The notes under the pieces: generated by a model
The model's input: only the letters and a program-made list of their open reading frames with translations
Database searches by the model: none
Told to the model about the DNA's origin: nothing
Source of the DNA: Paenibacillus silvestris
GTDB taxonomy: Bacteria; Bacillota; Bacilli; Paenibacillales; NBRC-103111
NCBI RefSeq assembly: GCF_009882985.1
Contig: NZ_WTUZ01000016.1
Coordinates: 146,455 to 210,454 of the forward strand
Length of the DNA: 64,000 bases
Direction: 5' to 3'
Position numbers and translations under genes: made by a program
Part shown: piece by piece, positions 24,254 to 32,711 of the stretch
Layout of the letters: every line of letters begins with the position of its first letter
How positions within the stretch are numbered: the first letter of the stretch is position 1

Positions 24254-25618
24254 ATGAAACGAGTAAAAGTAAGCTTAGCTCTTGCACTCACGCTTGCGAT
24301 GGCGGCTGGTTGCACGAACGAAGCAGCTCCAAGTACGAAACCAGGTGGAACTGATGAGAAGAATGTAACGCAAGCTCAGTCGTCACCTGATAACGAATTG
24401 TTTATTTATACCGTATGGCCAGCGTATTACGTCAAGGAAGATATTTTCCAGAAGCAAATTGGCGACTACATCAAAAAGAAGTTCCCGAATATCACGATTA
24501 AACACGTGCACTGGGATAATCCTGGCAGACAACACAAAGATTTGATTGCAGCTGGAACCATTCCTGACATTATTATTGACGACACAAGGCGTAACGTACA
24601 AGGTCAATTGATTAATAACGACCTGCAATATGATATTTCCGATTTGATCAAAAAGTATAATTTCGATACGAGCAAATTAAATCCGGCCCACATGGCGCAA
24701 GTAAAGAATTTAACACCAGATGGCAAAATATACGGGCTGCCGTTCTATAACAATGATTTCGCTCTATTTTACAACAAAGATATCTTCGATAAATTCGGTG
24801 TTGATTATCCGAAGGACGGCATGACCTATGATGAGATTTACGAGTTGGCGAAAAAGCTGACACGCGTTGAAGGTGACATCACGTACAAAGGTTTTTCACA
24901 AAATCCAGGTCATTATCTCAATTATAATCAGTTATCCCTTTCTGCATTAAGCAAAACTGAGGATAAAGGGGATATGAGCGATGCAGGTTGGAAGAAGCTG
25001 GTAGACAACATGCGTAGGTTCTATGAAATTCCTGCGAATCAGTTTGATACCGTGGAAACATTTGCTTCAAAACCGACTATCGCGATGGGTGTTGCAACAG
25101 TAAGCGATCATTTGGTCAAATTCTACGAGGAAAACAAGAACCTGAACTTCGACATTGCCTCTGTGCCTTCTTTGAGCGATGCTCCAAACACCAGATATCA
25201 GCCTAACGTCTATTCGATGTACATCACGAAGCAGTCTAAGAAGAAAGACCTTGCGTTCCAGGTCATGGCTGCGCTGCTATCGGAAGAGCATCAAATCGAT
25301 CTGGCCAAAGAAGGTGTCATTGGACCGCTTGAGACGGATGCTGTGAAAGCAGCATTTGGTAAAAACCTGCCGCAAATGCAAGGTAAGCATGTGGAATCTA
25401 TTTTCTATGGTAAAAATGCGATGCCTCCTGCTGCCCGTCAGCAAGATTTAGTTTGGTATGATGTCCCTGTCCAAGGTGTATTCCAACCGCTGATCTTCAA
25501 CGAGTCCAAAGACTCGGTAACAGCGATTCGTATGGTACAGGAACAAGCTACCAAAGCAATTGATACTTTGAAGGCAGCCAAAACGGAGATTAATAAGGCA
25601 GCGACCACGACGAAGTAA
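24254..25618 (+). CDS. Sugar ABC transporter solute-binding lipoprotein 2
   Basis: 454 residues from ATG 24254, preceded by GAAGGAGGTAAT; the ATG at 24233 overlaps that ribosome site and is unlikely. Lipobox MAAGC gives Cys20. It aligns end to end with the binding protein at 21827, with identical core segments (for example FDKFGVDYPKDGMTYDEIYE) but a changed region FYNNDFALF versus FQLSDFVLF near the ligand cleft, plus a longer C-terminal Ala/Thr/Lys tail. Two binding proteins for one permease pair suggest two related ligands or affinities. It follows paralogue 4 by 37 bases, repeating the order lipoprotein then binding protein. Confidence 0.92.
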   Translation: MKRVKVSLALALTLAMAAGCTNEAAPSTKPGGTDEKNVTQAQSSPDNELFIYTVWPAYYVKEDIFQKQIGDYIKKKFPNITIKHVHWDNPGRQHKDLIAAGTIPDIIIDDTRRNVQGQLINNDLQYDISDLIKKYNFDTSKLNPAHMAQVKNLTPDGKIYGLPFYNNDFALFYNKDIFDKFGVDYPKDGMTYDEIYELAKKLTRVEGDITYKGFSQNPGHYLNYNQLSLSALSKTEDKGDMSDAGWKKLVDNMRRFYEIPANQFDTVETFASKPTIAMGVATVSDHLVKFYEENKNLNFDIASVPSLSDAPNTRYQPNVYSMYITKQSKKKDLAFQVMAALLSEEHQIDLAKEGVIGPLETDAVKAAFGKNLPQMQGKHVESIFYGKNAMPPAARQQDLVWYDVPVQGVFQPLIFNESKDSVTAIRMVQEQATKAIDTLKAAKTEINKAATTTK

Positions 25619-25675
25619 CTGTTTACCAGCAAACAAGAGATACCTCACAAATTAAATCTAGGAAGGTGAATTCAC

Positions 25676-27067
25676 TTGAAAAAATTTGTATTCTCATTAC
25701 TATCTATCCTACTCATGTTCTCAACGATCCTGCCGTTTGCTTTTGCAGCGGAAGCGGATGCACCAGCCGCAGCAGTCAAAAGTGTTGACGATTTCAAAGA
25801 TTTAAAAAATTTACCGAAAGCAGATAAAGATAAGTTCGATTCGCTTATCCAAGATGGCGTTTTTAATGGGTTGACGGAAGATACATTCGGACTTGACGCT
25901 CGGATGAATCGGGCACAATTTGCGAAAGTAGCTGCTATTATTTTTGACCTTGAAGTTGACAATACACTTACGGTTTCTTCCTTTAGCGATGTTAGTGCCG
26001 ATGATCCAGCCAATTCCTATGCGCTTCCTTACATTGAGGCATTGAAGAAGGCAGGACTTACGAATGGTTACGATGAGGAAGGCAAAACCTACAAACCAGC
26101 TGGTGAGGTTTCCCGCCAAGAGCTTGCGGCGTTCCTGATCCGTGGATTAGGCTTGGATGCTGACGCTAGTTCGGCTGAGCCCGTTGATGATTCTACCGTA
26201 GATGACTGGGCCAAAGGTTATGTCTCTCTTGCTCTTGAGAAAAATTTGCTAACGAATCAATCGGCAGGTAAGTTCAGCGGAAAAACATCCGCTACACGCA
26301 AAATGTTGGCTCTTGCAAGCTTTGCAGCGAAACAAATTCTTACTGGCGGTGCGCCAGAAGAAACAGCTGAACCAGAGGTTCAGCCGCAGCCAGGAGATGA
26401 ACCAGCAGCACCAGCTGAAGAAATTTCTGCACAAGGCAAGAAAATGCTCTTCATCACACGTCAAAGCTCGCAAATGACACAACTGAAAGAAAATCCGGAT
26501 GATGAGAAGCTAATTACTCGCATGAAAGATCTTGGTTTTAGAGTGACATGGGTGAATTGCGACAAATTTACGGCTGAAAAAGCGGAAGGCTACGATTTGA
26601 TAATTGTCAGCAACACGCTAAACTCCAAATATCTGCGTTCCGGCATCATGAAAGATGTGGCAATTCCAACGGTTTATTTGAAAAATCACGGTATGTACTA
26701 TCTCGGACTTTCCTCCCAAGAGGAGAACACCAACGAGTATAATATTAAATCTACGACGATTGCTGAGCCGAAGGATAAAGCGGCAGCTGGACTGTCAGGA
26801 GATGTCGAGCTTCTATTAACAACGGATCCCAAAACAGCTATTGCTTATGGCCTTCCGGGTAAAGAAGCAACTGTTGTAGCTACCGTTCCAGGAAAACCGA
26901 AAGAAGCAACGATCTTCTATTACAACAAAGGAACGCACTCGGATAGCGGTTATGAAGTGCAAGCGCGACTTTCTTTCTTCTCATTTGCTGGTAATTATGA
27001 TAACGCGACAGATAGTAATTGGAAGCTTTTGGATGCCCTTGTTTTGTGGACGCTGCAAAACGGCTAA
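25676..27067 (+). CDS. S-layer-homology protein carrying a ThuA-like domain, paralogue 5
   Basis: 463 residues from a TTG start at 25676, nine bases after GGAAGG. A Sec signal peptide ends near residue 24 (FAFAA). Residues about 35-220 contain S-layer-homology repeats (MNRAQFAKVAAIIFDLEV, SSFSDVS, SRQELAAFLIRGLGL), which normally bind pyruvylated wall polymer. A Pro/Glu/Ala-rich hinge follows, then the ThuA-like domain from KKMLFITRQSS to WTLQNG. The same domain is lipid-anchored in the four preceding paralogues, so the system places one domain at two depths of the envelope. The SLH part closely resembles the start of the protein at 39374. A strong terminator follows at 27088. Function unknown. 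Confidence 0.82.
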   Translation: MKKFVFSLLSILLMFSTILPFAFAAEADAPAAAVKSVDDFKDLKNLPKADKDKFDSLIQDGVFNGLTEDTFGLDARMNRAQFAKVAAIIFDLEVDNTLTVSSFSDVSADDPANSYALPYIEALKKAGLTNGYDEEGKTYKPAGEVSRQELAAFLIRGLGLDADASSAEPVDDSTVDDWAKGYVSLALEKNLLTNQSAGKFSGKTSATRKMLALASFAAKQILTGGAPEETAEPEVQPQPGDEPAAPAEEISAQGKKMLFITRQSSQMTQLKENPDDEKLITRMKDLGFRVTWVNCDKFTAEKAEGYDLIIVSNTLNSKYLRSGIMKDVAIPTVYLKNHGMYYLGLSSQEENTNEYNIKSTTIAEPKDKAAAGLSGDVELLLTTDPKTAIAYGLPGKEATVVATVPGKPKEATIFYYNKGTHSDSGYEVQARLSFFSFAGNYDNATDSNWKLLDALVLWTLQNG

Positions 27068-27087
27068 TAGCTTTGAGTCAACATGTC

Positions 27088-27118
27088 GAACTCCAGTTTT
27101 CGAACTGGAGTTCTTTCT
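27088..27118 (+). terminator. Rho-independent terminator
   Basis: A perfect 11-base-pair stem (27088-27098 with 27103-27113) closed by a TTCG tetraloop and followed by TTTCTCT. It ends the importer and lipoprotein unit and separates it from the ABC ATPase gene at 27155. Confidence 0.88.
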
Positions 27119-27154
27119 CTAGCCAAATCCGCACATCTAGGAGCGTGAGTGGTC

Positions 27155-27862
27155 ATGAATGCACAGCAGCAACAAGCAAGTTCTTCACCTCTTGTTAAGG
27201 CCGAAGGCGTTACCCGCATATTTGGACGCGGCTCAGCTGCTGTTCATGCCTTGAGAGGAGCAAGCTTAAGTATTCCGTCAAAGCAGCTCATTGCACTCAG
27301 GGGTCGTTCAGGCTCTGGCAAAACGACACTAATCAATATTTTGGGAGCGCTGGATCGACCGACAGAAGGGCGCGTTTTCTTTGGCGGCAATGAAATCAGC
27401 GGATATTCAGAGAGTAAACGTAACGCCCTCCGGCGTAAGGATATGGGGCTTATTTTTCAATCTTTTGGCCTCGTTCCGTTAATGACGGCGTATGAGAATG
27501 TCGAGTTTGGTTTGCGTATTGCCGGTGTGAAATCGGTTAATTTTAAGAGTTACACGGAAAGCGCGCTAGAATATGTGGGACTTAAAGCAAGGATGAAACA
27601 TAGACCGTTTGAAATGTCCGGAGGAGAGCAGCAGCGGGTGGCTATTGCAAGAGCAATTGCCCATAAACCGACGTTAATTCTCGCTGACGAGCCGACGGCT
27701 GAATTAGACAGCAAGATGGGGGCGCAAGTGATGCGTGTATTCAAAGATTTGGTACAGCATGAGGGAATGACGATCATTCTCACGACGCACGATCCCGCCA
27801 TTATGAGTTACGCCGATCATGTTTACGCATTGGAGGATGGACAAATTGTCGATGCGACTTAA
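27155..27862 (+). CDS. ABC transporter ATP-binding protein, MacB/LolD type
   Basis: 235 residues from ATG 27155; AGGAG at 27139-27143 favours it over GTG 27149. Walker A GRSGSGKT is at about residues 50-57, the signature MSGGEQQR near 150 and Walker B ILADEPTAELD near 170. This is the MacB/LolD/FtsE-like class, which powers FtsX-type permeases, not the MalK class, so it does not serve the sugar importer upstream. It overlaps the fusion-protein gene by 17 bases and is part of a four-gene system ending at 32694 that has a second ATPase. The cargo could be lipoproteins, peptides or a surface polymer. Confidence 0.9.
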   Translation: MNAQQQQASSSPLVKAEGVTRIFGRGSAAVHALRGASLSIPSKQLIALRGRSGSGKTTLINILGALDRPTEGRVFFGGNEISGYSESKRNALRRKDMGLIFQSFGLVPLMTAYENVEFGLRIAGVKSVNFKSYTESALEYVGLKARMKHRPFEMSGGEQQRVAIARAIAHKPTLILADEPTAELDSKMGAQVMRVFKDLVQHEGMTIILTTHDPAIMSYADHVYALEDGQIVDAT

Positions 27863-28880
27863 ACGCGCCGTATGGCCGATTATCGGCCTATGCTGCATGG
27901 CGTGGATGTTAGCAGGATGCTCATTTTTGCCAGTTGAAGAAGACGAATTGAAACCACCGCTTGTGGAACCGGCGAAGGAAACCTTAAGCCTGTACACGGT
28001 CAAGCGCAGTAATATTACCCAGCAAATTACGGGTGTTGCTACTTTTGCTTCCGATAAAATGGACTATTTATTTTATTCAGAGTCCGGTGGACGTTTGAAG
28101 AAAATCAACGTGAAACTGGGTGATCAGGTAAAAGCCGGGGACGTCCTGGCAACAACAGAAACGTCTGATTTGGAAATGAAGCTGAAGCTCCAGCAAATTG
28201 CCATCGAGAAATTGAAAATTTCACTCCAGCAAGCGATGGCGGAAAAAGATGCCGATGATCCCGATATTCGAATGAAGCTGCTTGATATGGAAAGCGCCCA
28301 GCTGCAACTGGAATCGCTGGAGAACCAAGTTCAGAATACAAGACTGACTTCTACGATTGATGGGATCGTGACGTTTATCGATACGCTTCAGCCGGGGGAT
28401 CAAGTCGTTGCCTACAAACAAGTTATCACACTTTCAGATCAGAAACAGATGAAGCTCGTTTATACGGCTTCTAGTGCAAATGATTTGGGTGGAGTCGAAG
28501 TCGGCATGGATGTAACGGTGAAAATCAAAGATAAAACGTATCCTGGGAAGGTCGTTCAGACCCCTCTCTCTGCACCGCCGAACAGTAATAAAGCGATTCA
28601 GGACAAAAATGCGAAAGCTGTTTACATCCAAGTAACAGGTTTACCTCCAGAAGTCGTGATTGGCAATCAAGCCGATATCACGATTGTGACCCAGAGGCGG
28701 GAGCAGGTCATGGTAATTCCAAGAGCCGGACTTCGCAACTATATGGGGCGCGATTTTGTACAGGTGCTCGACGGTGAGAGCCGTAAGGAAATTGATGTGG
28801 AAAAAGGAATCGTTGCCGCAACAGAAGTGGAAATACGCAAAGGGTTAAGCGAAGGGCAGCAGATTATCCTGAACAACTAG
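27846..28880 (+). CDS. Membrane fusion lipoprotein (HlyD/MacA-like)
   Basis: 344 residues from TTG 27846, nine bases after GGAGG at 27832-27836; ATG 27852 is the alternative, with poorer spacing. A lipobox (MLAGC) lies about 23 residues in. A lipoyl-like half (LKKINVKLGDQVKAGDVLATTET), a Lys/Glu-rich helical hairpin (about residues 110-160) and the second lipoyl half (STIDGIVTFIDTLQPGDQV) follow in MacA order, then a beta-barrel domain. Together with the ATPase and the FtsX-type permease it forms a MacAB-like complex. In a monoderm the fusion protein probably contacts cell-wall partners or substrate. Confidence 0.88.
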   Translation: MSMRLKRAVWPIIGLCCMAWMLAGCSFLPVEEDELKPPLVEPAKETLSLYTVKRSNITQQITGVATFASDKMDYLFYSESGGRLKKINVKLGDQVKAGDVLATTETSDLEMKLKLQQIAIEKLKISLQQAMAEKDADDPDIRMKLLDMESAQLQLESLENQVQNTRLTSTIDGIVTFIDTLQPGDQVVAYKQVITLSDQKQMKLVYTASSANDLGGVEVGMDVTVKIKDKTYPGKVVQTPLSAPPNSNKAIQDKNAKAVYIQVTGLPPEVVIGNQADITIVTQRREQVMVIPRAGLRNYMGRDFVQVLDGESRKEIDVEKGIVAATEVEIRKGLSEGQQIILNN

Positions 28881-28892
28881 GAGGCTAAGACA

Positions 28893-31808
28893 TTGGCATT
28901 ATTTATCATGATCTTGCGCAAAATGATCAATAATAAATGGCTTGAGCTTAGCTTGTTGTTCGGGCTTGTGCTGTCTGTCGCACTGGCGAGCAGCATGCCG
29001 ATTTATACGAGTGCCATTTTGCAAAGACTACTCATTCAAGAAATGCAGCAGCTGCAGCTGGGGAGCAATCAATATCCGGGCATTTATTGGCTGTCGGCCT
29101 CTTTTTCCGCGCAAGAAAAACAACAGAAACATGTCACGATCTCAGAAACGGAACAGTTTTTGAAGGAAAGAGAGGGACGATTCGGCATTCCCGTGCAGAC
29201 TTTCGTTCGCGAAAGAGCGACGCAGCGCTATAATTTAATGCCGGCGCAACCAGACAAAATCGATATTAATCTGCAAAGATCGGCTGATATTTCTGCGATT
29301 GATGGCATGGAAAGCCACATCAAGCTAGTGGATGGACGATTACCGGCGAAAGAACCGGTTAACGGGGTGTATGAAGCACTTGTTGCGCCCGAATCTTTAA
29401 CTGAACTCGGGATGGTGCTGAACACCGTTTTCATTATCAAAGATGTGGGTTTGAAGGAACCCATTTCCATTAAACCTGTTGGCGTATTTGATCGCAAAGA
29501 CTACACCGATACATTTTGGTACAACAATACAAGCAGTTATAAGAATAGCTTCATTATCGATTTTAATCTGTTTGAGAAAGCGTTCACGGAGGGCGGTAAG
29601 CTGAATGTTCAGTCCAGTTATTGGTACTTCGCACTTGACTACAAGCTGTTGACGCTGGCTTCCGCCGACGGATTTCTTTACAACGACCAAGCCATCAATG
29701 CTTATATGGATGCTCATTATGAAAACCATAATAAAAACGTGCCAGCACTCCAAACACTCACGAACTACTATGTAAAAGAAGCGAATTTGCGGAAGATGTT
29801 ATGGTCGCTTAATGTGCCTGTTATGCTGATGCTCGCTTTTTACTTATTCATGGTAGCCAACCTCATTACGGAAAGGCAAAAAACGGAAATCGCCGTGCTG
29901 CGAAGCCGGGGAGCCAGCCGTACACAAATTGTTCTCAGTTACGCCGTTGAAGGCGTGGTGCTTGGAGCGATTGCCTTTGCGGTTGGGCCGTATTTTGGCG
30001 AGTTGATTACTAGTCTATTAGGTGCATCCAGCGGATTTCTTGAATTTGTTCAGCGTGCTAAGTTAGAAACTGCGCTTAATCAGGATGCCTTTCTGTATGC
30101 TTTCGTCGCAATCTCTGCATCGCTTGTCATGACGCTTATTCCCGTCGTCCTTGCGACAAGAGTAACCATTGTCGGCCACAAGCAGCAAACAGCAAGAATG
30201 CAGAAGCAGTCATTTTGGCATCGTTTTTTTCTCGATATCGCAATCATCGGTATTTCGTTATACGGCTTGCAGAATTACAAAACAAGGGTCAAAGATATCC
30301 TCTCACTTGGTCTGAAATCAGGTGATTTAAGAGTAGATCCGCTGTTGTTTCTCATTCCTGCGATGTTTATTTTCGGACTCGGACTGCTAGTGCTGCGCTT
30401 ATATCCTTTGTTCATGAAGCTTTTGTACAAAATCGGTAAACGCTGGTGGCCGCCAACGATTTATACGACTTTAATCCAGGTGAGCCGTTCGATTATTCAA
30501 TATCAATTTATTATGGTGTTTCTCATTATTACGATTGCAACTGGACTCTTCAGTGCGAGTGCCACACGTACAATCAATCAGAATACGACGGACAAAATTC
30601 GGTATTCCGCAGGCGCCGATATCGTCATGAAGATTCATTGGGAGAATGATGCGCCGCCAGCAATCTTGTTTGGTGCAGAGGACTCGGGCGATGACAGCAC
30701 GTCTTTGGAAACCTCATCGGAAGACGAACCCGTGACCGCACCTCCAAAGGTTCAATATAGCGAGCCATCTTTCCTGCCATTTACCCAGTTCCCAGGGGTG
30801 GAGCATGCAGCGAAGGTGTTTGTCAGAAAGGATGCCTCGTTCACCAAAGGCAAAACGAATGCAACGGTCCAGCTGATGGGCATTGACACGAAAGCATTCG
30901 GTGAGACGGCTTGGCTCAGAGATCAGTTGCTGGATCATCATATTAACGAGTATCTGAATCTCATTGCCAAAAATCCTTCAGCCGTTTTGATCTCCAAGTC
31001 GATGGCAGAAGAATATGGCGTCAAAGTAGGAGACACTTTGTCAGTCGGTTGGCAGAATCTTGAGCCTGCCTCTGTTACCGTCTTCGGGATCATCGATTAT
31101 TGGCCATCCTGGAATCCGAATCCTGGAGCAGGCGATACGATTTCGGTTACCACGAAGCAAGGTACGACAACGAAGGTCAAGAAACCGATGCTGATCGTGG
31201 GTCATCTGACTTACATACAGAACAACATTGGGATTGAGCCTTATGAGGTTTGGATGAAACTGAAGCCGGAAGGGAGCAGTCAAGCCGTCTATCAGGCAGT
31301 GACCAAGCATGGTTATGATATCGAGTCGTTGACGGACGCGAAGCAAGCGCAGATCTTGGCGGTCAAAGATCCTTTTCAGCTAGCGATTAACGGTGTGATG
31401 ACATTAGGGTTTATCATTTCGGTTGTCGTTTGCTTCTTCGGATTCCTGCTCTACTGGGTGTTATCCTTATCCGCTCGGACGCTGCAGTTCGGGATCTTCA
31501 GAGCGATGGGAGTTTCCGTCGCACAGTTGATTGGCATGCTGATTGGTGAACAAGTGATGGTATCGGGAGCAGCAATTCTTATTGGGATGATGACGGGCAA
31601 CGTCGCAAGCCACTTGTTTGTTCCCTTATTCGAGTTATCGTTCGATCCCAGCACACAGGTACCTCCGTTTCAAGTTACGTTCGATCCACGCGACCATCAG
31701 CGGCTATATGGGATCGTTACAGTCATGATCTCCATTGGACTTGTGGTGCTTGGACATATCGTCTCGCGCATCCGGATACATCAAGCCGTGAAGCTTGGGG
31801 AGGATTAA
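28893..31808 (+). CDS. FtsX/MacB-type ABC permease, large
   Basis: 971 residues from TTG 28893 with AGGAGG eight bases upstream. One N-terminal transmembrane helix (about 14-34) is followed by an extracellular domain of about 270 residues. A cluster of helices from about 305 to 565 contains the FtsX-like VLRSRGASRTQ motif. A second extracellular domain (about 570-820) has an Asp/Ser/Glu-rich loop, and the last three helices contain IFRAMGVSVAQL, a second FtsX-like motif. This is about twice the length of a single MacB permease, with two FtsX units in one chain, as in lipoprotein or antimicrobial-peptide transporters. The two ATPase genes flank it. Substrate unknown. Confidence 0.88.
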   Translation: MALFIMILRKMINNKWLELSLLFGLVLSVALASSMPIYTSAILQRLLIQEMQQLQLGSNQYPGIYWLSASFSAQEKQQKHVTISETEQFLKEREGRFGIPVQTFVRERATQRYNLMPAQPDKIDINLQRSADISAIDGMESHIKLVDGRLPAKEPVNGVYEALVAPESLTELGMVLNTVFIIKDVGLKEPISIKPVGVFDRKDYTDTFWYNNTSSYKNSFIIDFNLFEKAFTEGGKLNVQSSYWYFALDYKLLTLASADGFLYNDQAINAYMDAHYENHNKNVPALQTLTNYYVKEANLRKMLWSLNVPVMLMLAFYLFMVANLITERQKTEIAVLRSRGASRTQIVLSYAVEGVVLGAIAFAVGPYFGELITSLLGASSGFLEFVQRAKLETALNQDAFLYAFVAISASLVMTLIPVVLATRVTIVGHKQQTARMQKQSFWHRFFLDIAIIGISLYGLQNYKTRVKDILSLGLKSGDLRVDPLLFLIPAMFIFGLGLLVLRLYPLFMKLLYKIGKRWWPPTIYTTLIQVSRSIIQYQFIMVFLIITIATGLFSASATRTINQNTTDKIRYSAGADIVMKIHWENDAPPAILFGAEDSGDDSTSLETSSEDEPVTAPPKVQYSEPSFLPFTQFPGVEHAAKVFVRKDASFTKGKTNATVQLMGIDTKAFGETAWLRDQLLDHHINEYLNLIAKNPSAVLISKSMAEEYGVKVGDTLSVGWQNLEPASVTVFGIIDYWPSWNPNPGAGDTISVTTKQGTTTKVKKPMLIVGHLTYIQNNIGIEPYEVWMKLKPEGSSQAVYQAVTKHGYDIESLTDAKQAQILAVKDPFQLAINGVMTLGFIISVVVCFFGFLLYWVLSLSARTLQFGIFRAMGVSVAQLIGMLIGEQVMVSGAAILIGMMTGNVASHLFVPLFELSFDPSTQVPPFQVTFDPRDHQRLYGIVTVMISIGLVVLGHIVSRIRIHQAVKLGED

Positions 31809-31809
31809 G

Positions 31810-32694
31810 ATGATACACTGCGATAATCTGGTTAAAATCTACAAAATTGCTGATTTGGAAGTTGTGGCCTTGCAGGGGCTGGATCTGCATGTGGAAGCTG
31901 GCGAACTGATGGCCATTATCGGCAATAGCGGCAGCGGCAAATCAACGCTGCTGAATATGCTTGGGGGACTTGATCGTCCTTCGGCAGGACGTTTGATCGT
32001 AGATGGCAAGGACCTTCTTAGTATTCGCGAGAAGGACCTCGTCAAATATAAACGCGAGTCGGTCGGTTTCGTTTGGCAGAATAATGCGCGCAACTTAATC
32101 CCCTATTTGACGGCACAGGAGAATGTGGAGCTGCCTATTCTTCTGCAGGGGAAACGGAAACGGGAGCGTGCGCTTGAGCTGCTTGAAGCAGTTGGGCTTA
32201 GCCATCGAAGGAATAACAAATTGAACCAGTTATCCGGTGGTGAGCAGCAGCGTGTAGCGATTGCGATTGCCCTTGCGAATCATCCGAAGCTGCTGCTTGC
32301 GGATGAACCCACGGGTTCGGTCGATACGCGCATGGCTAACCAAATCCTTGATTTGTTCAGGAAGCTATCCCGAGAACTGGGACTCACCATCGTGATCGTG
32401 ACCCATGATCCGATGCTTGCTAAGAAAGTGGATCGTGTGGTAGCTATCCGGGACGGAAGAACATCGTCAGAAATTTTGCGGCGTAAGTCGTATGAGCAAG
32501 AACTGTTGGATCTAGAAGAAGGCATTGAAGAGCAAGAAGAGGAGTCTCACGTCGAGTATGCGGTGCTTGACCAGGCAGGTCGGCTGCAAATTCCAGCGAG
32601 TTATCTGGAGACCATCGGAATGAAAGAAGCGAACAAAGTGAAGGTTACCGTGGAGGATGGCAAGATTGTGCTCATACCTCCGATCAAAGTATAA
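31810..32694 (+). CDS. ABC ATP-binding protein with C-terminal AbrB-like domain
   Basis: 294 residues from ATG 31810, one base after the permease stop, with GGGGAGGA upstream. The ATPase part (1-225) has Walker A GNSGSGKS at 38-45, signature LSGGEQQR and Walker B LLADEPTGSVD. A Glu-rich linker (LEEGIEEQEEE) joins it to the last 48 residues, where LDQAGRLQIPASYLETIGM and VTVEDGKIVLIPP match the swapped-hairpin pattern of AbrB/MazE/SpoVT domains. Such a tail is not part of standard LolD/MacB ATPases. It could dimerise, bind DNA or regulate activity; which of these is open. It is the second ATPase for the permease at 28893. Confidence 0.87.
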   Translation: MIHCDNLVKIYKIADLEVVALQGLDLHVEAGELMAIIGNSGSGKSTLLNMLGGLDRPSAGRLIVDGKDLLSIREKDLVKYKRESVGFVWQNNARNLIPYLTAQENVELPILLQGKRKRERALELLEAVGLSHRRNNKLNQLSGGEQQRVAIAIALANHPKLLLADEPTGSVDTRMANQILDLFRKLSRELGLTIVIVTHDPMLAKKVDRVVAIRDGRTSSEILRRKSYEQELLDLEEGIEEQEEESHVEYAVLDQAGRLQIPASYLETIGMKEANKVKVTVEDGKIVLIPPIKV

Positions 32695-32711
32695 CGAAGG
32701 AGCAATTGTCG

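Noticed and set aside
27155-27862. ATPase for the sugar importer
   Set aside because: It belongs to the MacB/LolD class, lacks the MalK regulatory domain, lies beyond a strong terminator and is coupled to a fusion protein and FtsX-type permease.
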